This document shows, in pieces, positions 12,185-24,230 of a DNA stretch of 64,000 nt. The position numbers were made by a program, and so were the translations under genes. The notes beneath the pieces were generated by a model. That model was not told where the DNA came from, searched no databases, and saw only the letters and a program-made list of their open reading frames with translations. Numbering within the stretch: the stretch's first letter is position 1; every line of letters starts with the position of its first letter. Origin of the DNA: Poecilobothrus nobilitatus (lineage: Eukaryota; Arthropoda; Insecta; Diptera; Dolichopodidae); contig OX352773.1 in the NCBI GenBank assembly GCA_947095535.1, forward strand, positions 37,159,398 to 37,223,397, read 5' to 3'.

Positions 12185-13760
12185 AGGAAGAATCAGTTGC
12201 CTTTGTCAACTCTTAGATACCCGTACGAACCGTTAGTATGTTCACAGCCTGTCACTCTGCTTACAATATTATTTTTTTAATATTTTAGTATTTTAAAATA
12301 ATTTGGGTGAATTTTATAATTTCTAGAACTATGGGTTGTACATATATTCAAACTATATGTTTATATGTACATTCTTCAAAAGCAGATTCTAACCTTCCAC
12401 ATAACGCTTATCAATCCAAAACTTTTTCAAATATTCTATAGTATCATTTAATACTAAGCGGTAAATGTATATTAAATTTACTTAGTACAAAATAATAAAT
12501 ATAATTTTAAATATTACCTATATTATATTATATTTAAATATTCCATTGACAGAATAATTTATAAGTTTTTTTATAAGTACAATAAAATACATAGATGTAT
12601 GTAAATACGGCGCTATATAATATACATATATACTCTTATCATTCATTCACTTGTAACATATACGATATGTCACTAGTGAATGATATGATATTATATAAGT
12701 ATGTATATATATTAATATCATATAAATAAAAATTCTTCAAGCAACCGTTATGTTGTTTATTTATTTACATTTTTTTGTACTACGCATTATATCCTCAACA
12801 ATTTCAAATTATCGAGTAAAACAAATGCAAAAAATTTGTTGAAGAAATTTGTTAGAAAATTTGAAAAAATCAAGTAACACTTTCGTCAATTATAAAGTAA
12901 CCCTATTTTATTAAAAAAAGTTGTTAATAGAAACAAGAGTATAATGTTGAAGCTTTAATTTTTGTGTATTACTTCAAAAAAATTTTAACAGGTGTTCAAG
13001 TTACAGGTGTTTAAAAATAGAAAATTTTCAGTTTTTGACCCCTTACAGCTCCTAAACGGGGAGTGATACAAATATCTAACTTTTGTCAAAATTTCAAGTT
13101 TCCAACTTAAACCGTTTAGAAGATAGAAGGGTTAAAGGATTTTGCAAAATTTTAGTTTCGCATAACGGTAAATTAAGACACCGTATGCCACAAATATATA
13201 TTTATTGTATATATACTTTTAAAGCTAATAAAAGTAGTAATCGTTTGGCGTTTTCAAAATGAAGATATACCGTATACAACTTGCGTTATAACAATTTAAA
13301 TATAGAGCTTTTTTGAACTGTTTGGGAGTTGTAAATAAATAAAATAAAAAAAAAAATAAAAAAAAGTTGTAGCTCCGTAACGGGTGGGGCTACAAAAAAA
13401 AGTTATTAAAAATAAAATGAATATTTTTGTGAGATCTATCAGCAGTTAAAATTTCATAGCTCTATTTCAAAAAAAATGTGGGGATCTAAAAGTTAGGTGT
13501 TCGAGAGCTACCCTAAGTTTTGGTCCAAACTCAACCAAAAAAATAGGGAACCTACAAATTATACCCAGAATATTTTGTGTAAATTTCAAGATTCTAGCTT
13601 TCTTAATTTTTGAGTTAGCGTGACGGACATGGCTCAAACTTCTTAGAATTTTTTCTGATCCGATCCATACCTTTGAAGGTATATCTAGCTCGCTTATTTC
13701 GAGGTGTTACAAATGGAGGAGTAATTTTATTATACCCGATCCTATCGTACGGTTATAAAC
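12185..13760 (+). repeat. Probable composite repeat, relative of the 3220..4366 family
   Basis: The core 12916..13740 carries diverged versions of copy A motifs: CAAGTTACAGGTGTTTAAAA, TTTTTGACCCCTTACAGCTC, CGCATAACGGTAAATT and GTTGTAGCTCCGTAACGGG. Its right part (TGACGGACATGGCTCAAAC, then TATACCCGATCCTATCGTAC) and left edge (AGATACCCGTACGAAC at about 12217) share an ATACCCG motif, hinting at the element's ends. An imperfect palindrome lies at about 12610..12715. No coding frame is seen. Boundaries are inferred and uncertain. Confidence 0.5.
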
Positions 13761-13769
13761 ATAAAATAA

Positions 13770-13777
13770 CATTACAT
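13770..13777. repeat. hAT target-site duplication, left
   Basis: CATTACAT, repeated exactly at 14347..14354. 8 bp is the standard duplication length for hAT elements. Confidence 0.9.
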
Positions 13778-14346
13778 CAGGGCCGGCTTAATGCATTATG
13801 CAAGTTAAGCATCGCTTAAGGTCGCTTCTCAAAAGGGGCGACCTATTGATACATAAAAAATTTCAAATTAATAAAAAAAAAATTTAGAAAAAAGTAAACT
13901 AAGTGTAATTATAATATTATGGTACTATACATAATTCTGAAATGAATTTAAGCTATTATTTATTTGTTTTATTTATTTGTTTGAATAAACTTTAGTTTCA
14001 ATATTAATATAAAAAAACAACTAAAAAATTACTCCCGGAAAAATCCGAGTTCAGGGATTTAAGTCTCTGAGATTTTATTATATGCAAAAAAACATTTCCG
14101 GGATTTCGAGGTATTCCCCTTTGCCTCTATGGTAGCTATTTTGAATTTCGATGTTCTTAAATTTATTTCTGTATTTTTATAAATAATTTAATTTTTTCTT
14201 TATAATTATATGTATCTTCTTTAATGCTTTCATATTTAACGTTTTTAATTTTTAATTACGCTTTTTATTTATTTTTTTTCAACTGGGAATAGGGCGCCTA
14301 AAATGGAAATTGCTTAAGGGCGCAGATACCTCTTGAGCCGGCTCTG
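13778..14346. mobile_element. Non-autonomous hAT element (569 bp)
   Basis: The ends are CAGGGCCGGCTTAA (left) and, on the opposite strand at the right end, CAGAGCCGGCTCAA: a short imperfect terminal inverted repeat of the hAT type (CAGNGSCGG). Exact 8-bp duplications (CATTACAT) flank it. Subterminal sequences also pair loosely, with repeated GCTTAAG and GGGCGC motifs on both sides. There is no transposase frame inside, so it is a MITE-like passenger mobilised in trans. It sits at the edge of, or inside, an older foldback repeat that continues at 14355. Confidence 0.88.
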
Positions 14347-14354
14347 CATTACAT
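14347..14354. repeat. hAT target-site duplication, right
   Basis: CATTACAT, identical to 13770..13777. Confidence 0.9.
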
Positions 14355-15310
14355 TATGGGCTGCCGGAAATAGCCCCGCAAAAAATAAACCTCAAAATAA
14401 AATGAAATAACACCCAAAAAAATTGGAGATTACTTCATTATGAAATTACATAATATTATGGGTTGCCGAAAATAGCCCAGCCAAAAATACTTAATCCCCA
14501 AAAATAAAAATTAAATATTCCCGCAGTAAAGTGAAATAATCCCCCAAATTTTTTTAAGATAATATCTGCTAAAAGACACTTTTTTACATAATTATGAAAA
14601 TAAAATAATCCCCCAAACTCATTTAAAATGTTATATAGCTACTAATTAAGAAAATATAAATAACATTAATTAAACAAACACTACATTTGAACGAACTACA
14701 ATATTCCGAAAAATCAGAGGAATTTTAGGATTCGCTACGAAATCAGTCGGCTCCCTTTTACCAGAATATTTACATATTATGTATATGCAAGATTCTGACT
14801 TAGGAGAGATTTTAGAGTTGGTTTCAAAATCAAGGTATCAAGGTTGGTTTCAAAATCTTTTCCCAGAAAATTTATGTAATATATGTATATACGAGATACT
14901 GAATTTTAAAAGATTTTAGATTTAGAGAACGAACGAGAAAGATTTTAAAGTTGATTGCAAAATTAGCGTTTAAATAAGAAAAACTGCCAAAGTCTATGTG
15001 TTATAAAGTTCATCAGACAGGATTTGAGTCCCCGAAATTCTAGAAGAACAAACTTGAAACTGAAAAATAAATCGTTCATCAAAATAATGAAATAATACCG
15101 AAAATATAGTAATGATGGGGGGTTATTTCATTTGCAAAGTTATTTTATTTTTGGAGACTGTTTCATGTAAAGTAAGAAAGAAGAAAAGAAAATGAAGTAA
15201 TATCCCAATTTTTTCTCCGTTATTTTCCATAAAACATTTTGCGGTGTTATTTAATTTTTTTTTTGGGGATTATTTCTTAGGATTTCCGGAAGCCTATTTT
15301 ATGTTAAGCC
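14355..15310. repeat. Foldback/satellite-like repeat
   Basis: The left part has GGGCTGCCGGAAATAGCCC followed by several TGAAATAA..CCCC(C)AAA motifs. The right part has their reverse complement (TTGGGGATTATTTC) and ends in TTTCCGGAAGCCTATTTTA, so the two halves face each other. The middle (about 14730..14940) has two diverged units of about 115 bp containing GAGATTTTAGAGTTGGTTTC. Related sequence recurs at 30280..30610. No coding frame. Ends are approximate. Confidence 0.5.
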
Positions 15311-16196
15311 AATATAAAGGAGAATAATATTATTATAAAATATTAAGTAAATTAAAGTTTTTGAGATTGAAAGCACCCACACTTAATTATTTTTTTAATG
15401 AATCGAATAAATCTTCAGATTTTCTATTTTATATATTAGTATTATAGTAAAAGGTTTGTTAACAAAACAATACACACATAATAAAATAAAGTAAACAAAA
15501 AGTCCTGTAACGAATATAATCCCAATTAATTTTTTTTTTTTTTGGCAATATCAAGTTTATTAAACTTTTAAAAGTCATATTTATTAAAACAAAATAATTT
15601 AAAACTCATATAAAAAAATTTAATAAAATTTAACCTAAAGCATGAGTTATTAAGGATTTCTTTCACTATACATAGGCCATATAAGTCCATAGTGCAACAA
15701 TTGTTATAATATTATATTGTGCAAAAGTTTTAATCTCTGTTAATTTTCTTCTTTATAAATTGTAATTAAGTGTCAATGCCCCTTTGTAAAAAATGTTTAT
15801 TCCATTATCTCCTACCGCTTAGATTTATTACAATAATTTCTCAACATTAGCGCTAGAATATAAAATGTCAGAGTTATATAATAGATACATATATACCTAT
15901 TATATAACATCAAAAACAAAATTTATAATAGCTACCTTTTTTTTTTTTTTTTGGTTTTTTGTATATTCATTAAATAATTTGATGACGTCAAACATATTCT
16001 TGCCATATTAATAAATTTGCACATGATGGTCATAATAATAACAACAGAAAATAAAAAACAAGAGACATAATTTTAATCAGTGTTGACAACATAACTGAAA
16101 TGTATTATTTTATATTCATTATTTTTTTTTTTTTTGTTTTTATTATAAAATATTCTTATTTAAAAGGTTTTTTTCTCTTAATTTCATACACGTTAG
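15311..16196. other. AT-rich spacer
   Basis: No gene recognised. It ends at a possible splice acceptor (ACACGTTAG at 16188..16196) discussed under findings. Confidence 0.5.
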
Positions 16197-16312
16197 TCCC
16201 TTTTGAAAAATTTCAAAATTGTAAATTGTATGACAATAATATCGAATCAAATAATAATATCGAATTTTTACAATGCGCCCAAACTTTTTACAAAGCTTCT
16301 GAAAATTTGGAG

Positions 16313-16848
16313 GTGAGAAATAAAATTTAGAAAATAAGATATTAAAACTTCACTTTGGGCTCTAGTTACTGTAGGTACTTATACTTTAAAGAATTATGTT
16401 ATTTGCCTGTATTCACGTTAAATAACGTAGAATATTTATAATGAAATTTATTGGTTTGTTTTAACAGGAAACAGGAAGGAAATATCACATATGATTGTAT
16501 AATTTTCAAGAAATTTTGAAAAAACAAAATTTTTTTTAATCAAATATCTTCTATCATTATCACTATTTTGCAGTCTTTCCTTAAAACTTTCCAATCATAA
16601 ATTATATATTAAGTGCATTATTGTTATGACCTAAAAGGTTTTGCATACTATGCTATTAAAAGAAAATTAAAAGAGAACTTGTGTTTAATTATTTCAAAAC
16701 TGAATCATGCTCAAGCTGTGCACATTTTTTTTGTTTTTGTGTTTTTTAAGACACGTCATGTTAATTTTTTTTGGAAAAAGAAAAAAAAGAAAACTGACAA
16801 AAACAATTATATAGGTACAAACTTATTGTTAAATCTTGATTTAAATTT
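16313..16848. other. AT-rich spacer
   Basis: Follows the possible exon at 16197..16312. It holds poly-T runs and no recognised gene; the frame at 16613..16885 is low complexity. Confidence 0.5.
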
Positions 16849-17042
16849 GTTTTTTTTTTTAGTTTATTCTCCTGCCACAAAGTAAGACAAGGCAAATTAT
16901 CCAACCTTTCACTTCTAGGTGGGGCTGTAAATGTCGTAAGGGGGGATTTATTCTTACGACGTGTTTGGGATTCGAACCCACATTTCTACGAGCGCTTTTA
17001 TCCGAGCCATCGAGGACCATCAAGGGCCATCGAGCTCCCTTA
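16849..17042 (-). mobile_element. tRNA-derived SINE with poly-A tail
   Basis: In sense direction (minus strand) it has an RNA polymerase III A-box-like TGGCTCGGAT (17009..17000) and a clear B box GTGGGTTCGAATCCC (16981..16967). A body with an 8-bp hairpin follows, GTCGTAAG/CTTACGAC (16960..16953 and 16940..16933), and then an A-tail (the T run at about 16850..16860). The head carries a small duplication of CTCGATGG. Such elements are transcribed from the internal promoter and moved by LINE machinery. Diverged relatives lie at 9900..10022 and at the window's right edge. The minus-strand 70-codon frame here is only a shadow of the SINE. Confidence 0.75.
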
Positions 17043-18059
17043 AAATTTTTAAGTTTTAGAAATTTTAACAAATAGACCCATTTATTTTAGTTATCCAGCT
17101 ATCCAATATAAATTTCACAAAATCTGATCTAATGAATAAAATTAGTATTCGAGATGAGCAAAAACATCCCAAAATAGTGATTTTTGTATACAATTTTTTG
17201 CAAATAATAGGAAAAATAGTTGTAGAATATTATATTATCTAGGTATGTTAATGTTCAACTGACATTCACTGTATCTCTTAAAAAAATATAACATATGAAA
17301 ATTACTTTATTTTATTTTTATTCAGATATATTTTTTTAATTCATTGCAAATTATCCTGTTAGAATGTTATTATATTTTACCTTTTAGCGGAAAAAAAACA
17401 TATGACATCCATATAATAAAATATAGCACATTCCTTAAGCAATATAGATACATTATACAGTTGATTATAAACAGGTGGACATCCTTCATATTTTTTTATT
17501 GTTGATTTTTTTTTAAATAAATAGCGTAAAAAAGAGAGAAATAATAAAAAAAAAAAACAAATCTATTAAAAATTCAGAAAATGGAATTCTCGTGTTTTTA
17601 ACCTTTTAAAATTTTTTTTTGTATTTAATTTAAAAAAAAAAAATTTATGTATAAAAAATATTTTTGTATTACTTTTTTTTTTAATTAATTTTTTTTTTCT
17701 GGATTAAAAGCACCATGTTCCCTTTCTGTTAAACTTTTGTTAGTTGGTATAAATTAAAAAAAATTTTTTTTTCCTTTTATTTTAAACAAAAAGATTCTTT
17801 TACGTATTTGAAAAATGAGCCGATTAAACACATTATAATCTTATTTAAGCTGACTTGACTAACTTATAAATAAAGACTATACCAAACTTTCTAATAATCT
17901 AATAAAAGTTCATTTTTAAGGCTAAATCATAATTAATTTTAAATTGAATTGAAGTTGAAATATGTTACAAATAATAAAATAAAAAAAAAATTATTTAGTT
18001 TTTCGTACATTTTGTAAAAATTGATTTTATAACTTTACAGGTTCAGTATAGGTATTAAT
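17043..18059. other. AT-rich spacer
   Basis: A/T runs and no recognisable gene or element. Confidence 0.55.
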
Positions 18060-18172
18060 TTTTGCGAAAAGCATTCCTTATTTTTTGTGAGGATCATTTT
18101 TGGGGTCATCGAAAAACACAATATAGAGGAGTAAAACGAGCACGAGTTCTCTACCAAGAAATTAACCCATTA
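18060..18172 (-). repeat. tRNA-like dispersed repeat, copy 1
   Basis: In minus-strand sense it reads TTGGTAGAGAACTCGTGC (A-box-like) and about 35 bases later TTTCGATGACCCC (B-box-like). The same arrangement, with AGCACTCCTGTTTACCG better preserved in between, recurs at 19885..20012, also on the minus strand. Both copies are followed on the plus strand by CCCATTAAAC or CCATTAAAC and TTTTGATCAA. A tRNA-derived SINE or decayed tRNA copy is the likeliest reading. Confidence 0.45.
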
Positions 18173-19884
18173 AACAATATCGTCATTTTTTGATCAATAA
18201 ACAATAGATTTGAAAAGACGCTTTATTGCTAATGTACTTTTGTCCGGACAAGAGACAAAAGAATCTTTATGAATAAGGAAAATTTAAAGTTCGTTAATGA
18301 AAATTATGTTTAATTTATAACTAGCCAAAATCTTAAGCTGTTATATATCTAATTATCATTAAGTTTTCAGAAACTCAAGTGGATGTTCGTATCAGAATTT
18401 TGTACGAAACCGTAAAAAAATATGTTTACCTACAGGCTACTTTTTACAACAAATTTAATACATAGTATATAGTTCTTCTTATGTCTAAAAAAAAATATTC
18501 AATACTTTTCTTCTTGAATTAATATGATTTAAAAGCATTCACCAAATACATCAACAACCACTTCTATTTTTAAAAAAATACAAAAAAATTTAAAATTAAA
18601 ATCACAATCATAAATACTTAAACAGAAAATTAATATTCATAAAAGAAATATTCAACATTATTTTAATTAACATAACATAATATTATCAGATACTTTATTG
18701 AGAAGCAATTAATTAAAATAAGAATAAAATGAAATCATATTTTTCATTATGTACTTCCTGTTCATAATGTACAGTAATTATTTCTTTTGGTTTAAATAAA
18801 ATTACTGTATATTGTAAATATTTTTCCAATTGTACTATTGTAAATATTTTTCCAATGAAATTCTTTTAATTTTATTAAAATACCCTAAAGTATAAATTAA
18901 AATTGTTATAGTTTTCTACTTTTTAAAAATTATAATATATAAAATTAAAAATGAAAAAGAAATAAAATGAATCGAGATTTTTTAACAACCTCTTTATAAA
19001 TATTATTTAAATAATTATATGTTTTAGTTTTTCTTCTTTGTTACTCTGTTAAAGTTTTGTTTTTTCTTTTTCTCTTTTTCTCTTTTTTCTGATCTCATAT
19101 TATTTTTGTATTTCTCTTAAATTTTTTATTTTTTCTTCTAATAAAAAAAAAAAATACCGCTATTTTTTTAATATCATCTTATTATAATTTTCAATATAAT
19201 AATAATATTATAACAGTTTTATTGCATGAATGATTATTTTGATTGAACTTTCATTTTTTTTTTTGTAATATTTTATTATCTCATTTAACATCAAGAACTC
19301 TTTGCATTACTTAAATACTTTCCACTCCATTTCTTTATTCCTTTCTATTTTTATTTTTGCATTACTGGTGCCTCTTCTTTTCTGTGTTTCTTTTTCTCTC
19401 CTTCTTTATCTTACTTTCTTTCATCAGTTTTTAACATTTATTTCTTTTTTTTTTGTTATAGTTTTTTTTATATAACCATTTATTATTGTTTTAAATTGAA
19501 TTGGAAACTAATAAAAATATGAGATTCGAGTACTTTCTATTATTTTGTTATTTATTTATTTATTTTTTTTGTTGCACAGTTACCTTTTTCATAAATAAGT
19601 ATTAGTACAGTTTTAGTGTTATTATGTATTATAGTAGTTAGAAGATAATAGAAAAGGAATGTAAAAAATCTTAAAATATTTCTATGGTAATTTTATAAGT
19701 GGGACTTAAAAAGAGTTAATAATAATTTATAAAAAAACAAAAAAAAAAAAAAATAAACAAAAATCTTATGATAAAATGATAAAAAAATTTATAACGACAA
19801 CATTTTTAACTCTAATAACTTCTTAATTTATCTTAAAAATTTTTTTTTTCATATAAACAATATCGCAGTTTAATTGATTTAGGG
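18173..19884. other. AT-rich spacer
   Basis: Contains a 26-bp-period duplication of ATTGTAAATATTTTTCCAA (18811 and 18837) and long pyrimidine-rich stretches (19020..19450). No gene seen. Confidence 0.55.
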
Positions 19885-20012
19885 TTACCGTGTTTTTCCT
19901 TTATTTTTTTTTATAAATGGGAATCATCGAAAGGCGGTAAACAGGAGTGCTACAAGCACGATATCTCTATTAATGTGTTGGACTTTAATCCATTAAACAT
20001 TACCTTTTATTT
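19885..20012 (-). repeat. tRNA-like dispersed repeat, copy 2
   Basis: Relative of 18060..18172. The minus strand reads ATCGTGCTTGTAGCACTCCT, then CGCCTTTCGATGATTCCC, resembling a tRNA anticodon-arm and T-arm region. Confidence 0.45.
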
Positions 20013-21684
20013 TGATCAAAAAATAAGTTAGGAATAATTTAGTACTATAATTATACTATTGTAAAATTGTTTTTAGGTTTGCAGGAATATATTGAATAAA
20101 GCTGTTGACGTTCTCCTTAAACGTATGTAAATTAGAAATGCAATTATACCTAAATTCGCGATATTCGAGTCGCAACTCGCTAGAAACGAATTATCTATAT
20201 CTTAAATAATTATTTTATTCTTGTTATTAAAATAAACATATATTTTTTCTTCTCTATCTGTTCCAAAGCGCCTATAATTCACTACCGAATCTTTTCAATT
20301 TTTAAATTAAATCTTATAATTAATAAATTATTTTTATGTTTTGGTCAATAAAAAAAAAATTAAATTTAACTGATAACGTTAAAATATTATATTTTCTATA
20401 CAAGGCACATCAGCTTTCATATGTTTTAACTTATACAAAAACACAATTCCCAATTTCAGAATTACAATCGAATAATGACGATATATCTGTAAGAAAACAT
20501 TTAAAAATATGATAATATATGGGATAGAATTAAACAGAATGTTGAAAATTAAAAAGAGAATCGCAAAAATATTATTAAAAATGCAAAATAACTTAAGCCA
20601 TTAAACGAAATTACGCTTTTAACAATAAAATTTTAACAAAAAAACAACCTTTAGAATAATTTTTAAAGTTAAAATATTTTTGCATTCTACCTCGAAGAGA
20701 AGAATCTTTACACACATTGACAGAACGTGATATATTTTTAAGAGACAGAAAGCTCGTCTCTTAAAAATATACTCTTAAATAATGGGCCCTGTTTGGTAAA
20801 CATATAAATTAACCTATAACTCCTATTTCAATAACGGTAAATCCTTATTGTTTAGATTATTTGTTTTCTTTATTATTATTTATTGTTTTGTATTACTTGT
20901 TCCAGTTGTTTTTCTTACTTTTGTTTTCATGAGTACAAGTTTCAAAGATTATAAGTTTTTTATTTATATTATTTTTATTTTTTATTTTTTTTTGTATCAC
21001 ATTTAACAGATATGCGTTTAAGTTTTAACTTAACTAACTATACTTTTTTTTTATACCAAAATAATAATATAAAAGTAGTATTAGTATGAGAAGTTAAAAG
21101 TGAAGAAGAAAATAAAGACAAAGACCGAAGATAAGTTGATTATTTTCGTACCTATTCTTTATTTATTTACTACTTGTTATTTGGATAAAGAATTTTCATA
21201 AGAAACATAAAAAGGGGGAAAACAAAAAACAAAAACAAAAAATATATTATCCAAGACAAGAGTTAGTTATAAAGTAGTTGTGTTGTTATCAACTTTTAAC
21301 TTTTTAACTTTCATTTTCAATATTGTCGTTAACAAGGTACATACCTATTTTATTATATTTTTCTTTATTTTAACTTCTTTTCCTTTTCTTTTTCTTAGTT
21401 AGCTACTTTACTCTCATTAAATATTACTGTTTTTACTGTTGTTTTTGTACTTGTTGTTGTTGTTGCTGTATTTATTGTACTTAAGAAGTTATTTTCTTTT
21501 ATATCATTGAGACACTTTTAATTATAATCAACTTGTAAAATTAATATTAATTCGGTCATACCGAATTGTCAGTTTGTAAAATATCATTTATAATTATAGT
21601 AACTTTTACATCTTCTGTCAAGCAACATACTGAAGTAAAATTTGTTAAAAAATATCGCAGATATAGTAATTGTCCTTATTTTAT
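20013..21684. other. AT-rich spacer
   Basis: No gene recognised. It contains the hairpin at 20731..20771 and a (TTG)n-like stretch at about 21448..21470. Confidence 0.55.
20731..20771. repeat. 16-bp perfect inverted repeat
   Basis: TATATTTTTAAGAGAC (20731..20746) pairs perfectly with 20756..20771 across a 9-nt spacer. Confidence 0.8.
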
Positions 21685-22203
21685 ATATAGCTCGTAGGAG
21701 AAGGCACCTGTTCTAAAGAAATTAAACAATTAATGCCTCACTCAAAGTTTTCTAGCGCGAAACAAGGAGTGCAACAGATGCTCATCTCTACACTGTAGAG
21801 TTTTCAGGATGGCGTAACACAACTTATGGAAATTCGTTTGTCATGCGCACATCGCGGATTTGGAAACATATACAATGCTATGTGTTTCCCAAAATTAGTG
21901 ACTCCTAGGTGTACGATATAAAAAGATTTAAAAAGAACATTAACATCTTTCTTCGAAGTTCCCCTCCAAATTTTCATACCCATCCACCTTAATCCCAAAT
22001 TTTCTAATCCTTATTTTCCCAGAAATCCTTCATACATCCTTATCCCTAAAACCAAACTATACATTTTGTATTAAAGGCCCCATCCTAAAGTTTGGTTTAA
22101 AGTTTTTTGTTAAGTTGGTTAAAGTCCATCACTACCTTAAAGGAAGTTCGTGCAGTTCCCTAATCGGCTTTGGATGCTTCCCTCCTGGTAAAAAAAAAAA
22201 AAA
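21685..22203 (+). pseudogene. 3' end of a non-LTR retrotransposon, with poly-A
   Basis: Frames near 21800..21960 read NSFVMRTSRIWK and then YDIKRFKKNINIFL. These match the post-polymerase C-terminus common in Jockey-type LINEs (RTSRLWN...P...F..NI). Further on, decayed sequence with GTCCATCACTACCTTAAAGG and GGCTTTGGATGCTTCCCTCC runs into a 13-A tail (22191..22203). It is 5'-truncated and disrupted by stops. A longer inverted relative lies at 45105..45605. The minus-strand frame 21804..21998 is a shadow of this. Confidence 0.65.
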
Positions 22204-22859
22204 CTGAATGTTATTCTCAGTTTTTTTTTCTTCTTTTTTGCTTAAATCTATTGATATGCTCAAAATGTAATTTGATAAGTTTGAGGAATCTATTTATTTA
22301 ACATTAATGCAGCAGTTATTCTAAAGCTTGCTGATAATTTACCTTAAAAGTTTGGCTTTAAAGCTGGCAGGCTTTTAATATGTATCTATGTGAAAAAATT
22401 ATAATCAAGAAACATCTGTCGGAAAATAAAAATAAACTTTTTTATGCAATGTATGAGTATGTAGGTACTTAATTATTATGGAAATTTAATTTTCTTTATG
22501 TTGTAGATACATATTACTATTAGATACATAACTTCTAATATGCAATGTGTTTTGAATTTTAATATTGGTAGAAGTTAATTAGAATTAAAAGTTGTTGAGT
22601 ACGATATTTTGCTTTTTCACAAAACCACAAATAAGAAACAGTTTTGAATTTTAGTTTTTTTTTTTCATTATTATATTCATTATAATTAACAGAGTTGTCC
22701 GAAAAATTTGAAAGTTCTAAGAATGTTTTTTTGGTTTTGTAAAAGAAAAGGAATATCAAGAATTATTTTAAAATAAAAAATGAAAAATATCAGAAAACAT
22801 TAGAAAACTCACCGAATGTTGCTTACCAATATTTTAGAAAATTACAAGTATGCAAAAAA
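22204..22859. other. AT-rich spacer
   Basis: No gene or element recognised. Confidence 0.5.
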
Positions 22860-23990
22860 ATAAAACTAAAACTAGTCTTCCACTTCGTGTTGGTAATAAA
22901 ATTGTAATTACTAATAAAAAAAAATCTGATATTATTGCATAATTTCTCAAATCACAATATAAAACTGACAGAAAATTAACGTGATAATATAACAAAACTC
23001 TTAGTATCAAACTCCAATGATGCTCTTACAAAAAGTAACATCATCAATAACAGATTTTATTTCAGAGCAATACTATCTAAAGAACTTCTACAATTTTAAA
23101 GATGCTGAATAGTAAAAATGCGAAAGGTTCAGTATAAAGCAAATTTATCTAAAATCTCAATACTTGCTTAAAAATAAAGTATTTCCCTGAGAATAGAAAA
23201 CAACGGCTTATGATAATTTCTAAACCAAACAAAACCAGAAAAGATTTCAAAATTATAAATCAAATATAGAGTACAAGCAATATATTGTGTGAAGTACTAG
23301 AAAAATAATTAAGTTAGACTTAACAACCATGTACCACTAAACCATCAAATAGGCAGAATAGTTAAAAATATTCAAACTGAATTTTTAAATGCTAAATTTA
23401 TAAACCTGCAGAGTACTTAGATGTAGAAAAGATATTTGATGCTATGGAATTAAGGATTTTTTACCATGCGATGCGAAATTTTAACTTTCTATTATATCTA
23501 GCAAAAAATAATAAAATGCAGTGAAATAAAAACAACAATAAGCCCAATCTTGTTTACGATTTATAATTCTGACATACATGTACAAATTTAACAACTTTCA
23601 ACTTGGAATGATGACGCAGTGTTATTTAGCACGAATTCAAACGCTTCAGTAATATAGCCACAAATATGAAAAATGGTTATAATCATCCTTTTGGAAAAAT
23701 GCAGCACTTCTTCACCGGACACCAAAAATGTTAATATTTCCCTATGTAGAACGAGATAGCCGATAACAATGAAATATATTGCGAAAACTCAATCAATTAT
23801 TTAGACGTTCTATTAGACAAAAAAATTATGTTTTAGAACACAATATCGATTTTGTAATTTGAAAATGAGAACAATAAAATCAGATTTAGAAATCTGGAAT
23901 TTATGCATGTAACATAAGTCACATATAAAGCAACTGTAATATATAACCTGTTACGTAAAACAAAATAAAATTTTTAGAATTTTTATAGGC
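22860..23990 (+). pseudogene. Decayed Jockey-like LINE ORF2 (reverse transcriptase)
   Basis: Recognisable blocks in the order expected of a Jockey-type polymerase, spread over frames and stops: LPLRVGNKIVITN (about 22890), LKMLNSKNAKGS (about 23100), KYFPENRKQRL, SNRQNS and KYSN before LDVEKIFDAM (about 23420, the first catalytic motif, FLDVEKAFD in the family), DDAVLFSTNSNASVI (about 23613, the YADD motif region) and SINYLDVLLDKKIMF (about 23795, LGV.LD thumb motif). Many stops and small deletions show an old inactive copy. It reads on the plus strand; the endonuclease part is not found upstream. Confidence 0.7.
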
Positions 23991-24230
23991 ACACCATTTT
24001 TGTTCTCTACATATAATTTGCACAGTCGTTGTAAATTGTAATATTGTTCTTTTACTCTCAACTTAAACATTAAATTAAATTATAATAAAAAATAAATAAA
24101 TTTAAGCCCCAATCAAAATAAATTATAAATTATATTTTAGCTGTGAGGTAATGAAGTGCCAATTACATTTTATTTGAACAAAATAATTCAATCATGTAAT
24201 CTTGAAGCACGGAGCACGGAGCAAGCAAAT

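Noticed and set aside
16859..17071. 70-codon minus-strand frame
   Set aside because: Lies over the SINE and reflects its sequence, not a protein.
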